Assembly: GCF_002374315.1 (NCBI RefSeq)
Contig: NZ_NWUX01000008.1
Span: 1 to 64,000 of the forward strand
Origin: Vreelandella nigrificans
GTDB taxonomy: Bacteria; Pseudomonadota; Gammaproteobacteria; Pseudomonadales; Halomonadaceae
Direction: 5' to 3'
DNA length: 64,000 nucleotides
Positions within the stretch are counted from its first letter, which is position 1. The number at the start of each line of letters is the position of its first letter. The position numbers and the translations under genes are program-made. The notes beneath the pieces were generated by a model that saw nothing but the letters and a program-made list of their open reading frames with translations, was not told the DNA's origin and ran no database searches. This document shows positions 17,528 to 26,979 of the stretch, piece after piece.

Positions 17528-18634
17528 ATGAGCATTGAATTTATTGGTTTTATCGGCAATCAAAGCGGATCAGAATCACGCGAAACGACAGGCCCTACCC
17601 TCGACCTGAACTATGTTGAAACGCTAGCCAAAGCGCAGGAATTTGCGGGGTTTGATCGTGCCCTACTTGCTTTCCATTCTAATAGCCCTGAAAGCCTGCT
17701 GGTCGCCACCCATGCAGCGGCGGTCACCTCTTCATTGAATTTTATGGTCGCACATCGCCCTGGTTTTACTGCGCCCACCGTTGCTGCACGGCAGTTCGCT
17801 ACCTTTGATGTGATCAGCAAAGGGCGTGCATCAGTGCACGTTATTACTGGCGGCAATGATGCTGAACTCGCCCAGGATGGTAGCTACATAGGTAAAGAAG
17901 AACGCTACGAACGTACCAATGAATACCTGGATATTGTCCGTCAAACGTGGACCCAAAGTCGCCCTTTTGATTACCAAGGAAAATACTATCAGGTGACAGC
18001 GGCGTCCTCCGCCATAAAACCCATTCAGCAGCCCACTATTCCTATTTACTTTGGCGGTTCATCACCGGCCGCTATCGAAGTGGCAGGAAAACATGCTGAT
18101 ATTTACGCCTTGTGGGGCGAAACACATGAGCAGGTCAGTGACACCATCGCGAGAGTAAAAGCAGCCGCTGCACGTCATGGCCGAACCATACGCTTTAGCT
18201 TATCGCTAAGGCCCATTCTAGCCGATACAGAAGAAGCGGCATGGAAGCGTGCCGATGACATTTTGGAGCGGGCGCGCGAACTGGCAATCAAACGCGGCAT
18301 TACGCGAAATGAGCCAGAAAACGAGGGCTCCCGACGCCTGTTAGAAGCAGCCGCCAAAGGGGATCGTCTTGATACACGGCTATGGACAGGTATCGCAGGC
18401 TTACTGGGTGCTCAAGGCAACTCCACTGCGCTCGTTGGGACACCCGAGCAAGTCAGTGACGCCCTTCTGGAATATGCTGATCTTGGTATTTCCACCTTCC
18501 TGATACGAGGCTTCGATCCGCTAGAAGATGCCCTCGATTATGGCCGTTCACTGATTCCACTAACACGTCAGAAGGTAGCCAATCGACAACAGCAACTACC
18601 CAGAGCCCAATACTTACAGCCCTTTATACAGTAA
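17528..18634 (+). CDS. LLM-class flavin monooxygenase, SsuD-like
   Basis: Bacterial-luciferase-like monooxygenase of 368 residues. It should use reduced FMN and O2 to cleave a C-S bond of a sulfonate or similar compound. Motifs: SSLNFMVAHRPGFTAPTVAARQFATFDVISKGRASVHVITGGNDAE, KEERYERTNEYLDIVRQTW, and [26 protein letters not shown], all typical of the SsuD/MsuD branch. The N terminus (IEFIGFIGNQSGSESRE) differs from true SsuD, so the substrate probably differs. Last gene of the triple-binding-protein operon, followed by a hairpin. No flavin reductase lies in this operon; SsuE is encoded at 37898. Confidence 0.87.
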   Translation: MSIEFIGFIGNQSGSESRETTGPTLDLNYVETLAKAQEFAGFDRALLAFHSNSPESLLVATHAAAVTSSLNFMVAHRPGFTAPTVAARQFATFDVISKGRASVHVITGGNDAELAQDGSYIGKEERYERTNEYLDIVRQTWTQSRPFDYQGKYYQVTAASSAIKPIQQPTIPIYFGGSSPAAIEVAGKHADIYALWGETHEQVSDTIARVKAAAARHGRTIRFSLSLRPILADTEEAAWKRADDILERARELAIKRGITRNEPENEGSRRLLEAAAKGDRLDTRLWTGIAGLLGAQGNSTALVGTPEQVSDALLEYADLGISTFLIRGFDPLEDALDYGRSLIPLTRQKVANRQQQLPRAQYLQPFIQ

Positions 18635-18655
18635 TCATTCGGCGTTATTAAATTA

Positions 18656-18692
18656 CCTGCGATGCTTTTAATATGAGCGTCGCAGGATGTTT
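18656..18692 (+). terminator. Terminator after the LLM monooxygenase gene
   Basis: CCTGCGA (18656-18662) pairs with TCGCAGG (18680-18686), 22 bases after the stop. The run that follows is only moderately T-rich. Separates the triple-binding-protein operon from ssuC. Confidence 0.55.
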
Positions 18693-18852
18693 AAAACAAG
18701 CTGACGACTTTCCCCTTAGCTTTTCCGAATAACCTTTTCTGTTTTAACTATTTAAGCGACAGGGAATCACGTTGGTAGCATAAATCAACATTATTTCTAG
18801 CTTAATTCTTTTATTTCACGGTTTTTGTTTTCCATTTTTGGAGGGGTTGTCT

Positions 18853-19650
18853 ATGTCCATAGCATCACAAAGGCTAGCGTCTAATAGGTGGGCCGACAGC
18901 GCACTGCCATGGGCGGTTCCCATTGTATTAATACTACTCTGGCAGTTGGCGGTGTCGTTCGGCTGGATTTCTAGCCGCATCATGCCAGCCCCTTTGGCAG
19001 TGATTGAAGCCGGCTGGCGGTTAACCGCTTCGGGGGAAATCTTCTACCACCTGGGGGTTAGCTTTCAGCGCGCGGCATTGGGGTTTGTGATTGGCGGTGG
19101 TATTGGGCTGGCACTGGGCCTGATTAGTGGACTTTCTCACTGGGGGGAACGGTTGCTCGACAGTACCGTGCAGATGATCAGGAACATTCCGCATCTGGCA
19201 TTGGTTCCGCTGGTCATTCTCTGGTTCGGGATTGATGAAACAGCCAAGATCTTTCTCGTGGTATTGGGTACTGCCTTTCCCATTTACCTCAACACCTTCC
19301 ATGGCATTCGCAATATTGACTCCAACCTGATGGAGATGGCGCGCAGCTACGGCCTGTCTGGCTGGCCGCTCTTTACCAGCGTGATTTTACCGGGTGCCAT
19401 GTCGTCAATCCTAGTGGGCGTACGTTACTCGCTGGGGTTGATGTGGCTAACGCTTATCGTGGCAGAAACTATTTCAGCCAGTGAAGGCATTGGTTATCTG
19501 GCCATGAATGCGCGTGAATTTTTGCAAACCGACGTCGTCGTGCTCGCCATTGTGCTCTATGCGTTACTTGGCAAGTTAGCTGATGAAGCTGCCCGCTTCC
19601 TAGAGCGTCGCTGGCTGCGCTGGCACCCCGCCTATGTTAAGGGAGACTGA
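18853..19650 (+). CDS. ssuC: Sulfonate ABC permease SsuC
   Basis: Inner-membrane permease of an aliphatic sulfonate importer, 265 residues. Six hydrophobic segments and the conserved EAA loop ([39 protein letters not shown]) are present. The ATG at 18853 follows GGAGGGG by 6 bases; a TTG five codons upstream is therefore rejected. Followed after 2 bases by ssuB. The operon ssuC-ssuB-ssuA-ssuD is a complete sulfonate import and desulfonation unit and is the nearest possible transporter for the three tandem binding proteins upstream. Confidence 0.92.
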   Translation: MSIASQRLASNRWADSALPWAVPIVLILLWQLAVSFGWISSRIMPAPLAVIEAGWRLTASGEIFYHLGVSFQRAALGFVIGGGIGLALGLISGLSHWGERLLDSTVQMIRNIPHLALVPLVILWFGIDETAKIFLVVLGTAFPIYLNTFHGIRNIDSNLMEMARSYGLSGWPLFTSVILPGAMSSILVGVRYSLGLMWLTLIVAETISASEGIGYLAMNAREFLQTDVVVLAIVLYALLGKLADEAARFLERRWLRWHPAYVKGD

Positions 19651-19652
19651 AC

Positions 19653-20450
19653 ATGAGCTTTTCTACCTATACAGAAACAACGACGCCAGTTAAAGAAAGT
19701 GCTGCCAGCAGTGCTCGCACTGCCCTCTCTTCCTCGAAAGGTGGTACGCATTTACACCTCAAGGGTGTGGTTAAAAAGTTTGGTGAGCTAGAGGTACTGA
19801 AAGGTATCGACCTGGAGATAGAGAAAGGCCAGTTCATTGCGATCGTGGGTCGCAGCGGCTGCGGAAAAAGTACGCTACTGCGCCTGATTGCCGGATTAGA
19901 TCGCCACAATGCGGGCACCTTAAGTGCCGATGGCCATGCTGACCTCGCCTCCACAGATATCCGTTTAATGTTTCAGGATGACCGGCTGCTGCCCTGGAAA
20001 TCCGTTATCGACAACATTGGACTTGGCCTTAAAGGCGATTGGAAGCCTCGCGCGTTAAGAGTATTAGAAGAGGTCGGCCTTTCAGACAAAGCTGATGTAT
20101 GGCCCGCCAAACTTTCAGGTGGACAACGCCAGCGTGTTGCCCTAGCACGTGCACTTATTCATCAGCCGCAGCTACTGCTACTGGATGAACCTCTTGGCGC
20201 ACTGGATGCACTCACCAGAATCGAGATGCAGCGCCTCATTGAGCGATTATGGCAACAGCATGGTTTCACCGTATTACTGGTTACCCACGACGTTCAGGAA
20301 GCTGTGCAACTGGCGGATCGCGTGATTGTGCTGGAACAAGGCCAAATTGGCATGGATAAGGCAGTAGACCTTGCCAGGCCCCGTGAACAAGCCAGCGCTG
20401 ATGTCTCTGCCATTGAAGGAAAAGTGCTGAAACGCGTCTTAGGCCAATAA
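19653..20450 (+). CDS. ssuB: Sulfonate ABC ATPase SsuB
   Basis: ATPase of the sulfonate importer, 265 residues. A Ser/Thr-rich leader of about 30 residues precedes the domain. Walker A GRSGCGKS, the SsuB-type Q-loop [18 protein letters not shown], signature LSGGQRQR, Walker [16 protein letters not shown] and H-loop [15 protein letters not shown] are intact. The Q-loop DDRLLPW is diagnostic of SsuB/TauB-class ATPases. GGGAGA lies before the ATG; the gene sits 2 bases after ssuC. Confidence 0.94.
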   Translation: MSFSTYTETTTPVKESAASSARTALSSSKGGTHLHLKGVVKKFGELEVLKGIDLEIEKGQFIAIVGRSGCGKSTLLRLIAGLDRHNAGTLSADGHADLASTDIRLMFQDDRLLPWKSVIDNIGLGLKGDWKPRALRVLEEVGLSDKADVWPAKLSGGQRQRVALARALIHQPQLLLLDEPLGALDALTRIEMQRLIERLWQQHGFTVLLVTHDVQEAVQLADRVIVLEQGQIGMDKAVDLARPREQASADVSAIEGKVLKRVLGQ

Positions 20451-20526
20451 CAACCACCTGACCTTACCCCTTCGCTCCTCTCATAACCCTAATGCACAGG
20501 GAATGTGCCCATTAAGGAATACCTCC

Positions 20527-21501
20527 ATGAAACCTTTCGCTCTGCCACTCGCCTTTAAACGAACCGCCATCGTGGGGGCGTTAGCGACAGCCACACTACT
20601 GCAAGCGCCACTTACCCTGGCTGATGAACTGCGTATTGGCTACCAACGTTCGTCTACCTTGATGAGCGTGTTAAGGAATAACAATTCGCTTGAAGAGAAA
20701 CTCGCGGAACAAGGCGTCACCATCGACTGGTACGAATTCACCAGTGGCTTACCGATGCTGGAATCTTTAAATGTCGGCAATATCGACATCAGCGCTGATG
20801 TCGCTGATACCGTGCCGATTTTTGCCCAAGCAGCCGGTGCTGATCTCACCTTCTATGCCAGTGAAGCACCCTCGCCCGCCGGTCAGGCGCTGATCGTACT
20901 AGAAGACAGCGACATAGAAACATTAGAAGACCTCGCCGGTAAGCGGATTACCGTGACACGTGGCGCGGGCAACCATTACTTACTGATTGCCGCCCTTGAA
21001 AGCGTTGGCCTCACACTAGATGACGTCCGTGTCTCCTATTTGCCACCTGCCGATGCCCGCGCCGCCTTTGCCCAAGGCAATGTAGACGCCTGGATTGCGT
21101 GGGAACCCTTCCTCTCTACCTCCCGCGCAACCCTTGAAACTCGCACGATCACAGATGGAAGCGACGGGTTGGCCAGCTACACACGTTATTATCTGGCGGC
21201 CACGCCCTATGTAGAGGCGAACCCTGAGGTGATATCAACCGTTTACGAAGCGCTAAACGAAGCGGGTAACTGGGTAAACGAGAACCCAGAAGAAGCCGCC
21301 GAGCTGTTAGCACCGCTCTGGGGCAATCTTGATCCTGACATTGTACAAACGGCCAACCTAAACCGTAGCTATGACGTTCAGCCTGTCACGCTGGAAGGCC
21401 TTGGTGAGCAGCAGAAAATTGCTGACGCCTTCTTCGCCGCGGACATTCTGCCTCACGCCGTTGATGCAACGGACTCGCCCATTTGGCAACCAGGAGAATA
21501 A
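20527..21501 (+). CDS. ssuA: Sulfonate-binding protein SsuA
   Basis: Periplasmic binding protein of 324 residues from the ATG at 20527 (AAGGAAT upstream); an earlier in-frame ATG at 20503 lacks a good site. Signal peptide about residues 1-33 ending [11 protein letters not shown]. Canonical SsuA segments: [81 protein letters not shown], and [13 protein letters not shown]. Ends 1 base before the ssuD start codon. Confidence 0.92.
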   Translation: MKPFALPLAFKRTAIVGALATATLLQAPLTLADELRIGYQRSSTLMSVLRNNNSLEEKLAEQGVTIDWYEFTSGLPMLESLNVGNIDISADVADTVPIFAQAAGADLTFYASEAPSPAGQALIVLEDSDIETLEDLAGKRITVTRGAGNHYLLIAALESVGLTLDDVRVSYLPPADARAAFAQGNVDAWIAWEPFLSTSRATLETRTITDGSDGLASYTRYYLAATPYVEANPEVISTVYEALNEAGNWVNENPEEAAELLAPLWGNLDPDIVQTANLNRSYDVQPVTLEGLGEQQKIADAFFAADILPHAVDATDSPIWQPGE

Positions 21502-21502
21502 G

Positions 21503-22681
21503 ATGACCGCACCTTCTGTTGCTTCCCAAACAGCAGCGCCTGTCACAAAAGGGAAGTTTCTGTGGTTTTTACCCACTCATGGAGATGGGCACTATCTGGG
21601 AACGGCCAAAGGAGGCCGCGAAGTCAGTCTTGGCTACCTTAAGCAGATTGCCCAAGCGGCAGACCAACTCGGCTTTTACGGGGTACTTCTTCCCACTGGC
21701 CGTAGCTGCGAAGACTCATGGGTGATTGCCTCCGCTCTGGTACCTACCACCGAGCGCTTGCGCTTTCTCGTTGCAGTGCGCCCGGGGTTGCAGTCGCCCA
21801 CTGTGGCAGCGCGTATGACCGCAACCCTTGACCGCATTTCCAATGGCCGATTGCTGATCAATGTAGTGACCGGGGGCGATCCCGTTGAGAATAAGGGCGA
21901 TGGCATCTTCCTGCCCCACGACCAACGGTATGAAGTTACCCGGGAGTTCCTGGATGTCTACCGTCGTTTGCTTGCCGGTGAAAATGTTACCTACCAGGGT
22001 AAGCATATCCACATTGAAGAGGGCCAACTGATTTTTGAACCGGCTCAAACGCCCCATCCACCCCTTTATTTTGGTGGTTCATCGGTCGCAGGCATCGAAG
22101 TAGCGGCGGATATCGTTGATAAATATCTCACCTGGGGTGAGCCACCGGCACAAGTGGCCGACAAAATTGCGACTGTGCGTGAAGCGGCCAACAAGGCTGG
22201 CCGTGAGTTAACGTTTGGCATCCGGCTGCATGTCATTGTACGCGACACGGATGAGGAAGCGTGGGCAGCGGCGGATAAACTCATTGAGCATGTAGATGAT
22301 GAGACCATTGCCGCTGCACAGAAGACGTTTTCACGTATGGATTCCGAAGGCCAGCGCCGGATGGCTGCCCTGCACGGTGGGCGGCGGGATAAACTTGAGG
22401 TCAGTCCCAACCTATGGGCAGGTGTGGGCTTAGTGCGCGGCGGCGCAGGCACCGCATTAGTCGGTAGCCCAGAAACCGTGGCCGAGCGTATTCGAGAGTA
22501 TATGGCGGTGGGCGTCGATACCTTTATTTTCTCAGGTTACCCACACCTGGAAGAGGCTTACCACTTTGGTGAAAAGGTACTTCCACTGCTGCCAAAAGAC
22601 CACGAGCCGCCACCCGCCATTGACACGCTTCGTGCAGCGGTGCGCGGCGAAATAGTTGCTAACAGTGCCAAGCCTCGCTAA
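21503..22681 (+). CDS. ssuD: Alkanesulfonate monooxygenase SsuD
   Basis: FMNH2-dependent desulfonating monooxygenase of 392 residues; converts alkanesulfonates to aldehyde and sulfite. Canonical SsuD motifs: [74 protein letters not shown], the [27 protein letters not shown] segment, and the flexible lid region [20 protein letters not shown]. The ATG at 21503 follows GGAG and leaves only one base after ssuA. It is close to the second SsuD encoded at 38527-39663. The flavin reductase partner is not in this operon. Confidence 0.95.
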   Translation: MTAPSVASQTAAPVTKGKFLWFLPTHGDGHYLGTAKGGREVSLGYLKQIAQAADQLGFYGVLLPTGRSCEDSWVIASALVPTTERLRFLVAVRPGLQSPTVAARMTATLDRISNGRLLINVVTGGDPVENKGDGIFLPHDQRYEVTREFLDVYRRLLAGENVTYQGKHIHIEEGQLIFEPAQTPHPPLYFGGSSVAGIEVAADIVDKYLTWGEPPAQVADKIATVREAANKAGRELTFGIRLHVIVRDTDEEAWAAADKLIEHVDDETIAAAQKTFSRMDSEGQRRMAALHGGRRDKLEVSPNLWAGVGLVRGGAGTALVGSPETVAERIREYMAVGVDTFIFSGYPHLEEAYHFGEKVLPLLPKDHEPPPAIDTLRAAVRGEIVANSAKPR

Positions 22682-22707
22682 ACAAACACTTTTTTAATTA
22701 AGGAATC

Positions 22708-22742
22708 AATATGCCTCTTTGTTCAAAGAGGCATATTTTTTG
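22708..22742 (+). terminator. Rho-independent terminator of the ssuCBAD operon
   Basis: A perfect 14-base-pair stem (22708-22721 with 24-base-distant 22724-22737) with a tiny TT loop, in practice opening to a tetraloop, is followed by a T-run to 22741. It begins 27 bases after the ssuD stop. Confidence 0.92.
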
Positions 22743-22859
22743 TTTACCTTTATTTCTTAATAAGCTTTTCGTTTATCCTTATTTACCAGCCATTGTTATT
22801 TTCTCCCCGTACGACATACTCTTTTTAATTGCAGAAATTTCAATTTGGGAGATTTAAGG

Positions 22860-23444
22860 ATGACGTCATTAAACAAACACTATCTGATAGTACCAGGTTG
22901 GAATGGCTCTGGTTCAGATCACTGGCAAAGCCATTGGCAAACACAGCTACCTAATAGTTCGCGTACACTTGTAAATAGCTGGAGTCATCCTCAGTTGGGT
23001 GATTGGGTTGCCTCATTAGAGCGCGCCATTGCTCAGGCCAAGGGGCCCATTGTACTGATCGCTCACAGCCTTGGATGCGTTACGGTAGCGCATTGGGCAG
23101 CCACAAGGCCCAACTTGAGAGCTAAAATTCAAGGCGCGCTGCTTGTCGCACCTGCAGACGTAGAGCGGTGGAATGTTAATCCAAGCCTGGCGGCGTTTGG
23201 CCCTATCCCATTAAAGCCATTACCTTTTCCAAGTCTAGTGGTGGGGTCTAATAATGACCACACAGCAAGCATCGAACGAATTCAGCATTTTGCTAGCGAG
23301 TGGAAAAGTGCCCTACATATTATCCGCGATGCAGGTCATATTAATAGTGCATCAGGGCATACGCATTGGAGTGACGGTCTTCGCTTACTAAAGTGCTTTG
23401 ATTATTATCGCGAGTTACATAGTGATCAGCGACGCAGTGCTTAA
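22860..23444 (+). CDS. RBBP9/YdeN-type serine hydrolase
   Basis: Small alpha/beta hydrolase of 194 residues (DUF1234/RBBP9 family). The motif YLIVPGWNGSGSDHWQSHWQ begins the fold, the nucleophile Ser lies in IAHSLGCVT, an acidic residue in VGSNNDHTA and the catalytic His in DAGHINSASGH. A GGAG site 9 bases before the ATG supports this start; an upstream in-frame TTG is rejected. Flanked by two terminators, so it is a single-gene unit. Hydrolases of this family are often next to sulfonate or sulfate-ester genes, but the substrate is unknown. Confidence 0.85.
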   Translation: MTSLNKHYLIVPGWNGSGSDHWQSHWQTQLPNSSRTLVNSWSHPQLGDWVASLERAIAQAKGPIVLIAHSLGCVTVAHWAATRPNLRAKIQGALLVAPADVERWNVNPSLAAFGPIPLKPLPFPSLVVGSNNDHTASIERIQHFASEWKSALHIIRDAGHINSASGHTHWSDGLRLLKCFDYYRELHSDQRRSA

Positions 23445-23498
23445 TGTCTTTTGTTAGGCGATCATAACCTTCTACTTTCTCCTCCAGCGTCATCTTTC

Positions 23499-23523
23499 AT
23501 CCCTCGTTAAGAGGGATTTTTTT
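23499..23523 (+). terminator. Rho-independent terminator after the serine hydrolase
   Basis: ATCCCTC (23499-23505) pairs with GAGGGAT (23511-23517) across GTTAA, followed by a seven-T run. Confidence 0.9.
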
Positions 23524-23681
23524 ACCATATCATCTATGTCTTATTTATTAATATAAACATCTAAAATACTTCCTAAGCTTTTATTTATTAATAGCTGATC
23601 ATTGACAGAAGCACTGCCGATACGCAATCGCTCACTACCCTGTATTTATTTTGAAACACCTATTAAGGATAAAGACTTAAG

Positions 23682-24488
23682 ATGAAATTTCGCTCATTAT
23701 TACTTTCAGCAACACTTATCGCGGTTGCAACGGCCTCTTATGCCGATAATGTGGTACGCATTGGTACAACGTCTGGGGTTACGTCAGATTCACTGCTAGC
23801 GCTCAGTGATGAAATTAGTGAACGTGGTATTGATCTTCAGGTCATTGAGTTTAGCGACTGGACGCTCCCCAATGAAGCGCTTAACAACGGCGATATTGAT
23901 CTTAACTTTTTCCAGCACCAAGCCTTTTTAGATAACGCGATCGACCAGCGTGGCTATGAGCTCAGCATGCTGGGCCTGGGGCTGTTGCAAAATATTGGCA
24001 TCTACTCTAATACCCTCACCACACTGGAAGATATTCCCGATGGTGCTCGGGTGGCGGTTGCCAGTGATCCTGTCAACCAAGGGCGAGGGTTATTACTGCT
24101 TCAGCGTGCAGGATTAATCGAATTAAGTGACGGCGATGCCATTGGCGCTACCGTGCACGACATAACTTCTAACCCGCATAACCTGCGCTTCCATGAAATT
24201 GATGGCCCACAAATTATTCGTAGCCTGGATGATGTGGATTTAGCTATTTCATGGCCCAGCCACTTTGTGAATGCAGGCCGTCCAGAGCAAGCGGGAGAAG
24301 CACTTCTTTACTCAGGGATTGACGATACTTTCTACGCCATGGGCTTTGTGGCCCAGGAAAGCCGCACGGATGACGCTCTTCTTCTGGATGTCATCAATCA
24401 ATTCCAAACGTCTCCTGCCGTAAGGGAAACCATTGATGCCAGCTATGGCGGCAATCCTGATCTCTATACGCTCCCCTGGGTAGAGTAG
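23682..24488 (+). CDS. MetQ/NlpA-type binding protein, first in sfn-like operon
   Basis: Periplasmic binding protein of 268 residues, NlpA/MetQ family (methionine and related organosulfur). Signal peptide residues 1-21 (ATASYADN); no lipobox Cys, so it is soluble. Motifs: VIEFSDWTLPNEALNNGDIDLNFFQHQAFLDNA, the ligand-contact core of MetQ, and GARVAVASDPVNQGRGLLLLQRAGLI. No MetN or MetI is adjacent; the following genes are flavin monooxygenases. It is strongly similar to the protein at 28371-29168 that closes the same operon. Probable role is capture of a methionine-like sulfur compound for desulfurization. Confidence 0.88.
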   Translation: MKFRSLLLSATLIAVATASYADNVVRIGTTSGVTSDSLLALSDEISERGIDLQVIEFSDWTLPNEALNNGDIDLNFFQHQAFLDNAIDQRGYELSMLGLGLLQNIGIYSNTLTTLEDIPDGARVAVASDPVNQGRGLLLLQRAGLIELSDGDAIGATVHDITSNPHNLRFHEIDGPQIIRSLDDVDLAISWPSHFVNAGRPEQAGEALLYSGIDDTFYAMGFVAQESRTDDALLLDVINQFQTSPAVRETIDASYGGNPDLYTLPWVE

Positions 24489-24494
24489 TTACTT

Positions 24495-25751
24495 ATGACC
24501 TCATCCTCCTTCACTACTGCTATAGCAGAGGGCCCCTTAATGGAGCTCCCCATCGATACTAACCGTGTTCGTATTATCCGTAATGATGCAGAGGCAATCT
24601 CTACGGCACATGCACTTGCCAAGCGCTACGCACAGGAAGCCGCCACTCGCGATGCTGAACGGCGGCTTCCCTGGAAGGAACTTAATGAATTTTCTTACAG
24701 CGGCTTAGGCGGAATCACCGTACCACGCGAATACGGCGGGGCGGATGTCTCTTATCAAACCGTTGCGGAGGTTTTTCGCCTTTTGAGTGCTGCTGACTCC
24801 GCTTTGGGTCAAATTCCTCAAAACCAGTTTGGCGTACTGGGGGTAGTGAAAGCGCTGGCTAGCGAAGAGCAGAAAGCGCACTGGTTTGGCCTTGCCTTGA
24901 AAGGTCAGCGATTTGGCAACGCAGGGCCAGAGCGGGGAACCAAAACCATTCTGCATCAGCGCACCCGCATTACTGAACAGAAAGGCCAAGGTAAACTCAG
25001 TCTTAATGGCACCCGCTTCTACTCCACCGGCGCCCTCTATGCCCACTGGATTCCTACTCGCGCTCTGGATGAACAGGGCCGTGCTGTGCTGGCTTTTGTG
25101 CCACGCTCAGCGCCAGGCGTAGACGTTATCGACGACTGGTCAGCCTTTGGTCAACGTATCACGGCCAGTGGCACCGTCACGTTTAACGACGTTCAGGTTC
25201 CCTTGGAACATACCCTGCCGGTGTGGCAAATCGCCAATAAGCCTGGGCTAACTGGGCCATCTTCACAGCTCATTCAGGCCGCTATTGATGCAGGCATTGC
25301 CAGTAATGCTATCGACGATGCTATTCAGTTTGTGCGCGAAAACGCCCGCCCCTGGACAGATTCCGGCGTTGCTCTCGCCAGCGATGACCCTTACACCATC
25401 CATGCATTTGGCCGCCTGAAAATCGACCTCCATGCCGCCAACGCAGTGCTTCAGGAAGCTGCCGCGACGCTTGATGAGATCGCCCGCCAGCCGATTGACG
25501 ATAAAGGCAGTGCAAGAGCTTCCGTTGCGGTGGCAGAAGCGAAAATTCTCACCACGGAAGTAGCACTTGAAGCCAGCGAACGACTCTTTGAGCTTTCCGG
25601 GGCATCTGCCACCCGCGCCAAGCACAACTTGGATCGCCATTGGCGTAACGCGCGTACCCACACCCTGCACGACCCGGTTCGCTGGAAATATCACTTACTC
25701 GGCAACTACTACCTCAATGACGTGCTACCTGCACGCCATCAGTGGAATTAA
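24495..25751 (+). CDS. SfnB-family flavin monooxygenase (sulfur acquisition)
   Basis: Protein of 418 residues, acyl-CoA dehydrogenase fold, SfnB type. Segments: GLGGITVPREYGGADVSYQTVAEVFRLLSAADSALGQIPQNQFG, the FYSTGALYAHWIPT loop, IDDWSAFGQRITASGTVTFNDVQVP, and the SfnB C-terminal signature HWRNARTHTLHDPVRWKYHLLGNYYLND. SfnB members are tied to use of dimethyl sulfone and other organosulfur compounds as sulfur source. Starts 6 bases after the binding-protein stop with a weak site; an internal ATG at 24540 is an alternative. Adjacent paralog at 25762 shares the architecture. Confidence 0.85.
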   Translation: MTSSSFTTAIAEGPLMELPIDTNRVRIIRNDAEAISTAHALAKRYAQEAATRDAERRLPWKELNEFSYSGLGGITVPREYGGADVSYQTVAEVFRLLSAADSALGQIPQNQFGVLGVVKALASEEQKAHWFGLALKGQRFGNAGPERGTKTILHQRTRITEQKGQGKLSLNGTRFYSTGALYAHWIPTRALDEQGRAVLAFVPRSAPGVDVIDDWSAFGQRITASGTVTFNDVQVPLEHTLPVWQIANKPGLTGPSSQLIQAAIDAGIASNAIDDAIQFVRENARPWTDSGVALASDDPYTIHAFGRLKIDLHAANAVLQEAAATLDEIARQPIDDKGSARASVAVAEAKILTTEVALEASERLFELSGASATRAKHNLDRHWRNARTHTLHDPVRWKYHLLGNYYLNDVLPARHQWN

Positions 25752-25761
25752 GTGAGCAACC

Positions 25762-26976
25762 ATGACTCAGGCTACCCTCATTTCCCCTCAAGCCAGTCGC
25801 GTGGGATTGATCACTAGTGATCAGCAAGCAATTGCGACCGCGCACACCCTGGCGAGCCATTTTGAACAGCAAGCAGCTCAGCGTGATAAAGAACGCTTGC
25901 TGCCGTGGCAAGAGCTTGATGACTTTACCAAAAGCGGCCTATGGGCGATCACCGTACCTGCTGAATATGGCGGACCAGAGCTAAGTAGTGATGCACTTGC
26001 TCAAGTGATTGCCATCATTGCCGCAGCCGATGGCTCTATAGCCCAAATTCCCCAAAACCACTTTTATGCCCTTGAGGTGTTGCGCGTAGGCGGCAGTGAA
26101 GCGCAAAAGCGTTTCTTCTATTCAGAGGTCATCAGCGGTAAGCGGTTGGGTAATGCACTCGCAGAAATAGGTCATAAGGATTACAAACGCCGCACCAGAC
26201 TATATAGAGACGCTAGCCAAAAGTGGCGCGTCAACGGGCAAAAATTTTACTGCACTGGCGCGCTTTACGCCCACTGGATACCGACCTTGGTGGTGGATGA
26301 AGCAGAACGCCAACAGCTGGTATTCATTCCTAAGTCAGCACATGGAGTCACCATTACCGACGACTGGGACGGCTTTGGCCAACGCCTTACGGGAAGCGGC
26401 TCAGTTCAGTTGGACAACGTGTTGGTAGACCCTTTATGGGTAGTGCCGTTTACCGACTCCTTTGAACGGCCCACTGCTATCGGGCCCTTTGCCCAGTTGA
26501 TGCATGCAGCGATTGATTTGGGCATTGCTCAAGGCGCTTTCGCCGCCACACTGTCGTTCGTCAAACAGCACGCTAGGCCCTGGATAGATGCAGGCGTAGA
26601 GCAGGCATGCGAAGACCCGCTGTTAATCGAGCGGATAGGAAATCTCTCCGTGCGCCTAAAAGCGGCAAAGAGCCTGCTTAAACGAGCGGCTGGCAGCGTT
26701 GCCATTGCCCAGAAAACGCCCGATGACGACAGCGTGGCGCAAGCCTCTATTGATGTCGCCGAAGCGAAAGTACTCACCACCGAGGTTTCATTGTTGGCGG
26801 GTTCGCAGTTATTCGAGCTATCCGGCACGGGGGCAACGTTGGATAACCGGCAGTTAGATCGCTTCTGGCGCAATGCCCGCACACATACCTTACATGACCC
26901 TGCCCGCTGGAAGCTGCACGCAATAGGCAATTTCTACCTCAATGGGCAACGCCCACCCCGTCACGGAGCGATCTAA
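25762..26976 (+). CDS. SfnB-family flavin monooxygenase, second copy
   Basis: Protein of 404 residues, clearly paralogous to its upstream neighbour. Shared segments: GLWAITVPAEYGGPELSSDALAQVIAIIAAADGSIAQIPQNHFYALEV, FYCTGALYAHWIPT, ITDDWDGFGQRLTGSGSVQLDNV and FWRNARTHTLHDPARWKLHAIGNFYLNG. Two side-by-side SfnB copies may form a heteromer or act on different substrates of the same pathway. Lies 10 bases after the first copy and 3 bases before the LLM monooxygenase gene. Confidence 0.85.
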   Translation: MTQATLISPQASRVGLITSDQQAIATAHTLASHFEQQAAQRDKERLLPWQELDDFTKSGLWAITVPAEYGGPELSSDALAQVIAIIAAADGSIAQIPQNHFYALEVLRVGGSEAQKRFFYSEVISGKRLGNALAEIGHKDYKRRTRLYRDASQKWRVNGQKFYCTGALYAHWIPTLVVDEAERQQLVFIPKSAHGVTITDDWDGFGQRLTGSGSVQLDNVLVDPLWVVPFTDSFERPTAIGPFAQLMHAAIDLGIAQGAFAATLSFVKQHARPWIDAGVEQACEDPLLIERIGNLSVRLKAAKSLLKRAAGSVAIAQKTPDDDSVAQASIDVAEAKVLTTEVSLLAGSQLFELSGTGATLDNRQLDRFWRNARTHTLHDPARWKLHAIGNFYLNGQRPPRHGAI

Positions 26977-26979
26977 ACG

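Noticed and set aside
22845..22860. TTG start for the serine hydrolase (and a similar TTG for ssuC at 18838)
   Set aside because: In both cases a good ribosome site is better placed for the internal ATG.
25263..25694. Long antisense frame within the SfnB gene
   Set aside because: Shadow of a conserved enzyme gene, with no ribosome site or family resemblance.
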